From NCBI RefSeq assembly GCF_035474595.1, contig NZ_DATIND010000094.1, positions 1-47,973 on the forward strand: a DNA stretch of 47,973 nucleotides, given 5' to 3'. Below, one piece after another: positions 43,046 to 47,973 of this stretch (its first letter is position 1; every line of letters begins with the position of its first letter). The stretch is from Longimicrobium sp. (GTDB lineage Bacteria > Gemmatimonadota > Gemmatimonadetes > Longimicrobiales > Longimicrobiaceae). The notes beneath the pieces were generated by a model. That model was not told the origin of the DNA. It did not search any database and saw only the letters and a program-made list of their open reading frames with translations. Position numbers and translations under genes: made by a program.

Positions 43046-43921
43046 ATGCTCGAAGTTTCCGGCATCACCCGGACCTATCCCAACGGCGTGCAGGCGCTGC
43101 GCGGCGTTTCGCTTTCCATCCCCCGCGGGCTGTTCGGGCTGCTGGGGCCCAACGGCGCGGGCAAGTCGTCGCTGATGCGCACGCTGGCCACGCTGCAGGC
43201 GCCGGACGCCGGCTCCATCACCTTCGACGGTGCCTCCGTTCTCGACGATCCGCAGGCGCACCGCCGCCGGCTGGGGTACCTGCCGCAGGACTTCGGCGTG
43301 TACCCGGGCGTCTCCGCGCTGGAGCTGCTGGACCACCTGGCGGTGCTGAAGGGGATCGCCGACCGCCGCGCGCGCCGCGAGCAGGTGGAGGCGCTGCTGG
43401 CGCAGACCAACCTGTGGGAGCACCGCAAGCGCGCGGTGAGCGGCTTCTCGGGCGGAATGCGGCAGCGCTTCGGGATCGCGCAGGCGCTGCTGGGCGATCC
43501 GCGGCTGGTGGTGGTCGACGAGCCCACCGCCGGGCTGGACCCCGAGGAGCGCAACCGCTTCCACAACCTGCTCAGCGAGATCGGCGAGCAGGTGGTGGTC
43601 ATCCTCTCCACCCACATCGTCGAGGACGTGCGCCAGCTCTGCGCGCGCATGGCCATCCTGGCCGGCGGCCGCGTGCTCTGCCAGGGCGCGCCCGACGAGC
43701 TGGTCGGCGGCCTGGCCGGGCGCGTGTGGGCGAAGACGGTCGAGAAGCACGCCGTCGCCGGCGCGCGCGAGTCGATGCACGTGCTTTCCGCCCAGCTGCA
43801 CGCCGGGCGCACGCGGCTCCGCGTGCTGGCCGACGACGCGCCGGATGCGTCGTTCGAGCCGGTGGCGCCGGACCTTGAAGACGTGTACTTCCACGCGCTG
43901 GGCGAGCGGAAGGCGGCCTGA
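43046..43921 (+). CDS. ABC transporter ATP-binding protein
   Basis: 291 aa from the ATG at 43046. ABC motifs: Walker A GPNGAGKSS, Q-loop YLPQDFG, signature SGFSGGMRQR, Walker B LVVVDEPTAGLDP, H-loop STHIVED. C-terminal extension ends in LEDVYFHALGE, typical of CcmA/NatA-type exporters. Its stop codon overlaps the next gene's start by one base. Powers the fused permease downstream. Confidence 0.92.
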   Translation: MLEVSGITRTYPNGVQALRGVSLSIPRGLFGLLGPNGAGKSSLMRTLATLQAPDAGSITFDGASVLDDPQAHRRRLGYLPQDFGVYPGVSALELLDHLAVLKGIADRRARREQVEALLAQTNLWEHRKRAVSGFSGGMRQRFGIAQALLGDPRLVVVDEPTAGLDPEERNRFHNLLSEIGEQVVVILSTHIVEDVRQLCARMAILAGGRVLCQGAPDELVGGLAGRVWAKTVEKHAVAGARESMHVLSAQLHAGRTRLRVLADDAPDASFEPVAPDLEDVYFHALGERKAA

Positions 43922-46900
43922 TGCTGCGCGACATCCTGCGCTTCGAATGGCGCTGGCACACCCGCCGCGCCACCTTCGCCGCGGCCGCGGCGGCGCTCGC
44001 GCTGATGGCGGCCATGCTGGTGGCCTCCGGCTACGGCCCGCCGGGGGTGACCGTCAACTCGCCGTACTCGGTCACGCAGTCGCTGGGGCTGCTCTCGCTC
44101 CTCTCGGTCTTCGTGCTCACCCTCTTCTGCGCGGGCTCGGCGCTGCGCGACGTGGAGCACGGGATGACGGAGATCGTCTTCGCCACGCCGGTGGGGAAGA
44201 CGCGCTTCCTGCTGGGCCGCTTCGGGGGCTCCATCCTGGCCGCCGTCACGGTGATGGCGATCGCGGCGGGGGTGATGATGATCGCCCCGCTCGCCGTCCC
44301 CCTCGACGCGGCCCGCATCGGTCCCGTCCGGCCGCTGGCCTACGTCTGGGCGATGGTGGTGGTGGCAATCCCCAACCTCCTGCTCGCGGGAACGCTCCTC
44401 TTCGCCGTCGCCACGCTGACGCGCAGCACGCTGGCCACCTACGTCGGCGGCGTCGCCATCTACGCGCTGTACCTGGTGTGCGCGCTGGCGGTCGACTCGC
44501 CGCTGATGGCCGGCGCCGCCCCGCCGACGCCGGAAGGCCTCGCCCGCGCGGCCCTGCTGGACCCGTTCGGCCTCTCCGCCTTCTTCGAGCAGACGCGCTA
44601 CTGGACCCCCGCCGAGCGCAACGTCCGCCTCGTCGCGCTGAGCGGGCATCTCCTGCTCAACCGCGTTCTGTGGATGGGGATCGCCCTCGCGGTGCTGGCG
44701 CTCGTGCATCACCGCTTTGCCTTCCGCGTCGCCGCCGGCGGACGGACGCGCCGTCCCCGCCGCGAGGCGACGGACGAAGCCGCGCCGTCCGCCGCCTACC
44801 GCGCCGTCACCCCCGCGGCGGGCGGCGCGCGGGCGGCGTGGACGGCGCTGCGCTCGGCCGCGCGGCTGGAGACGCGCCATCTTCTCCGGGGATGGACCTT
44901 CGCGGCGCTGATCGCGCTGTGGGCCTTCGTCGCGGCGATGCAGGCCGTTGCCGAGCTGGGCGGCGGCGAGTACGGCACGCGCGTGCTGCCCACGACCGGG
45001 CTGATGCTGGACGCGGTGCAGCTCCCGCTCCTCCTGGTCGGCACCATCGCCATCGTCTACTACGCCGCCGAGGTCGCGTGGCGCGAGCGGATGGTGGGCT
45101 TCGACCCGCTGGCCGACGCCACGCCCGCGCCCACCGCGGTCTTCTACCTGGCCAGGGCCGCCGCCCTCTGCGCGCTCCCGCTGGCCATGACGCTGGTGGC
45201 GATCGCCGTCGGCATTGCCGTGCAGCTGGCGCACGGGTACACGCGGATCGAGCCGGGGCTGTACCTCACCCTGCTCTGGTTCGCCGGGGTGCCGCTGGCG
45301 CTCTTCGCCCTGGGCGCGCTGGCCGTGCAGGCGCTCACGCCCAACCGGTGGATCGGGATGCTGTGCGGGCTGGCGCTGGCGCTGGTGGCGCGGCAGGGCG
45401 CGGCGCTGGGGCTGGAGCACCCCATGCTGCGCTTCGGCGCCGCGCCGCCCGCGCCGCACTCGGCCATGGACGGCTTCGGCCCCGTCCCCGCGTCGTTCGC
45501 GGCGTTCATGCTGTACTGGGGCGCCGCGGCGGCCCTCCTGGCCTGCGTGGGCTGGGGCGTCTGGCGGCGGGGGATGGAGACGGGGATCGCCTCGCGCCTC
45601 GTCGACCTCCCGCGCCGCTGGGGGCGCACGGGAACGCGCATCGCCCTCGCCTCCGCGGCGGCGACGATGCTCACCGGCGGCGCGCTCTTCTGGCAGACCA
45701 ACGTCGCCCACGCCTGGGAGGACAGCGGCGCGCGGGCCCGGTGGAGCGCGGACTACGAGCGCGCGTACCGCCGGCTGCGGGACGTCCCGCAGCCGGCCAT
45801 CGTCGCCGTGCGCACGTCGGTGGAGCTGTACCCCTCCGCCCGCCGCGCGCGGATCGAAGGAACGTACGTGCTGGAGAACCGCACCGCGCGCCCGATCGAC
45901 ACCGTCTGGGTCGTCGTCCCCCGCGAGGCCATCGATGTGCGCGTGACGGTCCCCGGCGCCCGCCTGGCGCGGCGGGACGGGCGCTTCGGCGTGCGCGCGT
46001 TCCGGCTGGACCGGCCGCTGGCGCCGGGCGCGCGCGGGGAGATGAGCTTCGCGCTGACGCTGGACCGCGGCGGCGTGCGGGCAGGCGGCTTCGACTACGA
46101 CGTGACGGCGAACGGGACGCTGCTGACCAGCCCGGCCGCCTTCCCCACCCTGGGCTACCGCGCCGGCTACGAGCTGGGCGACCCCGCCGCGCGCCGCCGC
46201 TTCGGCCTGGCGGGCGCGGGGACGGAGCAGGCCCCGCTCCCGGCGACCGACTCCGCGCGCGCCGCCGTCCGCGCGGCGGGGCCGGACCCGGCGTGGATCA
46301 CGCTCGACGCGACCGTCTCCACCTCCGCCGACCAGACGGCGCTCGCGCCGGGGCGGCTCGTGCGCGCGTGGTCGTCGGGCGGGCGGCGGCATTTCCGCTA
46401 CATCACCGAGGGACCGGTGACGCCGCTCTTCGCCTTCGTCTCGGCGCGCTACTCGGTCCGTCGCGAGCGGCACGGCGGCGTGGAGGTGGAGGTGTGGCAT
46501 CACCCCGCGCACGCGGCCACCGTGGGGCGCATCCTGGCTGCGGCCACGCGCTCGCTGGACGTGCTGGGCGCGCGCTACGGCGCGTATCCCCACGACGCGC
46601 TGCGCATCGTCGAGGTGCCGTCGTGGTCCGGCTTCGGCGGGTTCGCCCTCCCCGGCATCGTCCTCTTCACCGAGGACCGCGGCTTCCTGTCGGACGAGCG
46701 GGATGGGGACGTGGACCTGGTGACACGCCGCGTGGCGCACGAGGTGGCGCACCAGTGGTGGGGGCACACGCTGGACCCGGCGCCGGTCGCGGGCGCGACC
46801 ACGCTGGTGGAGACGCTGGCCAAGCACTCCGAACAGCTTGTGGTGGAGGAGATGCACGGCCCGCGCGCGCTGGCGCCGATGCTGGCGTTCGACGAGGACC

Positions 46901-47505
46901 GCTACCTGGCCGGCCGCGCGCAGGACCCGCACGGCGAGCCCACGCTGATGGAGACCGGCGGCCAGGCGTACCTGTACTACGGCAAGGGCGCGGTGGTGAT
47001 GAGCGGCCTGCGCGACCTGCTGGGCGGCGCGGCGGTCGACCGGGCGCTCGCGCGGCTGATCGCCCGGGATTCGGGCCCGCGCGGCGCCGCGACCACGCTG
47101 GACCTGCGCGACGCCCTCCTCGCCGAGGCGCGGACAGCTCGGCAGCGCGCGCTGGTGGACGCGTGGCTCGCCCGCCGTGTCGTCTACGACCTGCGCGTGG
47201 ACAGCGCGGCGGTCTCACCCCTGGCCGGCGGCCGCTTCCGCGCCTCCGTCCGCATCACCGCCTCCGCCGCGGAGACGGCCGGCGATCGCGAGGTGCGCCG
47301 CCCCATCGACGGCGAGACGATCGACGTGGCGATCTTCGATGGCGATCCATCCACCGGCCGCGTCCTGTACGCGGGGAAGCGGCCCGTCGCCGGGGGCCGC
47401 ATCACCCTGGACGTGGATCTCCCCGCCCGCCCCGCGTACGCCGTCGCCGACCCGTTCGTGCGCCGCATCGACCGCGACCGCACGGACAACCGCAAGCGCT
47501 TCTGA
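43921..47505 (+). CDS. ABC-2 permease fused to M1 aminopeptidase
   Basis: 1194 aa. Residues 1-570 carry about twelve membrane spans (ALALMAAMLVASGYGPPGV, LSLLSVFVLTLFCAGSALRD, VTVMAIAAGVMMIAPLAVPL among them). Residues 600-1190 are an M1 metallopeptidase: HEVAHQWWGH with His940, Glu941, His944 and third ligand Glu964 in TLVETLAKHSEQ; the spacing is one residue longer than in free M1 enzymes, as in other ABC-linked members. Predicted to export and/or trim peptides at the membrane. The pair with the ATPase is an operon. Whether it serves the orphan lanthipeptides is speculation. Confidence 0.88.
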   Translation: MLRDILRFEWRWHTRRATFAAAAAALALMAAMLVASGYGPPGVTVNSPYSVTQSLGLLSLLSVFVLTLFCAGSALRDVEHGMTEIVFATPVGKTRFLLGRFGGSILAAVTVMAIAAGVMMIAPLAVPLDAARIGPVRPLAYVWAMVVVAIPNLLLAGTLLFAVATLTRSTLATYVGGVAIYALYLVCALAVDSPLMAGAAPPTPEGLARAALLDPFGLSAFFEQTRYWTPAERNVRLVALSGHLLLNRVLWMGIALAVLALVHHRFAFRVAAGGRTRRPRREATDEAAPSAAYRAVTPAAGGARAAWTALRSAARLETRHLLRGWTFAALIALWAFVAAMQAVAELGGGEYGTRVLPTTGLMLDAVQLPLLLVGTIAIVYYAAEVAWRERMVGFDPLADATPAPTAVFYLARAAALCALPLAMTLVAIAVGIAVQLAHGYTRIEPGLYLTLLWFAGVPLALFALGALAVQALTPNRWIGMLCGLALALVARQGAALGLEHPMLRFGAAPPAPHSAMDGFGPVPASFAAFMLYWGAAAALLACVGWGVWRRGMETGIASRLVDLPRRWGRTGTRIALASAAATMLTGGALFWQTNVAHAWEDSGARARWSADYERAYRRLRDVPQPAIVAVRTSVELYPSARRARIEGTYVLENRTARPIDTVWVVVPREAIDVRVTVPGARLARRDGRFGVRAFRLDRPLAPGARGEMSFALTLDRGGVRAGGFDYDVTANGTLLTSPAAFPTLGYRAGYELGDPAARRRFGLAGAGTEQAPLPATDSARAAVRAAGPDPAWITLDATVSTSADQTALAPGRLVRAWSSGGRRHFRYITEGPVTPLFAFVSARYSVRRERHGGVEVEVWHHPAHAATVGRILAAATRSLDVLGARYGAYPHDALRIVEVPSWSGFGGFALPGIVLFTEDRGFLSDERDGDVDLVTRRVAHEVAHQWWGHTLDPAPVAGATTLVETLAKHSEQLVVEEMHGPRALAPMLAFDEDRYLAGRAQDPHGEPTLMETGGQAYLYYGKGAVVMSGLRDLLGGAAVDRALARLIARDSGPRGAATTLDLRDALLAEARTARQRALVDAWLARRVVYDLRVDSAAVSPLAGGRFRASVRITASAAETAGDREVRRPIDGETIDVAIFDGDPSTGRVLYAGKRPVAGGRITLDVDLPARPAYAVADPFVRRIDRDRTDNRKRF

Positions 47506-47552
47506 TCCCGAATCCGCGCGGAGTGTGGCCGTTCCGGGGACCTCCCTTCCGA

Positions 47553-47636
47553 CGTCATCCTGAGGCCGGCCACTCCGCAAGCGATTTCCGCGCAGAAGGT
47601 TGCAGGCCGAAGGATCCATAACCCGTTCAGCACGTT
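47553..47636 (+). repeat. L repeat, copy 2
   Basis: Same ends as copy 1 at 41746. A third partial copy runs inverted at 47781-47806 (GCTATGGATTCTTCGGCCTG). Confidence 0.75.
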
Positions 47637-47684
47637 CGCCGGGCACATCGAGACTGCTCCCGGATTCGATATCATCAGCGAGAA

Positions 47685-47723
47685 CGAGCACCCACGCGGC
47701 TGATCGGGCCGCGGGGGTGCTCG
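47685..47723 (+). terminator. Imperfect 16-bp hairpin
   Basis: CGAGCACCC-A-CGCGGC pairs with GCCGCG-G-GGGTGCTCG with one mismatch, then TCTTCC. It could be a terminator of the region or part of an L-type composite element. Confidence 0.45.
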
Positions 47724-47875
47724 TCTTCCATCATGCCGGACTCGGGGATCGACCGTGCGGTCCGGCAGCGCACGTGCGGCGGCCAGCTATGGATTCTTCG
47801 GCCTGCAATCTTTGGTGAACGCCCAGGTTCAACGTGGCCGGCCTGAATGGAAAGTTCCGCGTGCAGCCGGTCACC

Positions 47876-47940
47876 GGCGACTAAAGTCGCAGCAACAACT
47901 ACGGGAAGCCTCGCAAACTGCGCGAGGCTGTTCGGCTCGG
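47876..47940 (-). repeat. Dispersed two-hairpin repeat, copy H
   Basis: First hairpin GCGAC/TAAA/GTCGC; second gcctcgc/gcgaggc; tail TGTTCGGCTCGG shared with copy D. It faces back toward the M1 fusion gene, about 370 bases away. Confidence 0.8.
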
Positions 47941-47973
47941 CAGCCGGTTCCGCTCTGGAGGACGCCTCCCCCT

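Larger units (their letters stand above)
47506..47973. other. 468-base end region with repeats
   Basis: Holds the L repeat (47553), an imperfect hairpin (47685-47723), an inverted L fragment (47781) and repeat copy H (47876). No gene was found. Confidence 0.65.

Noticed and set aside
43075-46932. Very long open frame opposite the ABC permease-peptidase gene
   Set aside because: High GC leaves long frames open on the other strand. Its translation is Arg/Gly/His-rich with no domain, while the plus strand codes for a clear ABC-2/M1 protein.

Overview
The window is about 70 % GC chromosomal DNA with dense, mostly short operons. The style suggests Gemmatimonadota, most likely a Longimicrobium-like bacterium: very high GC, many exported proteins ending their signal peptide in AAAQ or AQ, a bacillithiol-type YpdA reductase, several pinensin-type lanthipeptide precursors, and many short dispersed intergenic repeats. 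This placement is inference from gene style; no rRNA, tRNA or other taxonomic marker gene is present.

Layout. 1-6.3 kb: exported or membrane proteins (ChaN/erythromycin-esterase-like, Spy-like lipoprotein, DmpA-type P1 aminopeptidase, DUF4337 membrane protein, SGNH hydrolase). 6.4-8.5 kb: a two-gene AbiE-like toxin-antitoxin operon whose antitoxin carries a PD-(D/E)XK nuclease-like N-terminus. 8.5-11.5 kb: S-adenosylhomocysteine hydrolase and an ArsR-methyltransferase (SahR-like) regulator. 11.7-18.8 kb: ADP-forming acyl-CoA synthetase, a large Ig-like/RCC1-like lipoprotein and a CbbX-type AAA ATPase. 18.8-22.1 kb: a sharply lower-GC two-gene cassette (unknown protein plus divergent UvrD-like helicase) that looks like an uncharacterised defence module. 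22.1-27.6 kb: small membrane protein, exported protein, S24/S26-like plus GNAT fusion, lanthipeptide precursor, PHM-like copper protein, YpdA. 27.7-28.8 kb: a second lower-GC island with a Shedu (SduA) nuclease. 28.9-32.3 kb: an operon of STAS/HATPase, cyclophilin, STAS-winged-helix and a trans-sulfuration enzyme. 32.5-37.9 kb: two more lanthipeptide precursors, a PfkB kinase, a FkbM-GT2-ROK glucokinase operon and a zinc-ribbon membrane protein. 38.3-47.5 kb: LepA, an outer-membrane barrel protein, two small Cys-containing proteins and an ABC transporter whose permease is fused to an M1 peptidase.

The strongest unexplained signal is outside the genes. At least eleven copies of a two-hairpin intergenic repeat occur in 48 kb. 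The first hairpin covaries between copies (five-base stem closed by a TGAA-type tetraloop), and every copy is oriented so that the same end faces the neighbouring gene, whether that is the gene's 5' or 3' end. Short tandem octamer and heptamer tracts lie between these repeats and the genes and follow the same polarity rule.

Defence-like genes occupy three separate places (AbiE-like, helicase cassette, Shedu). No integrase, transposase, CRISPR array, tRNA or rRNA gene was found.
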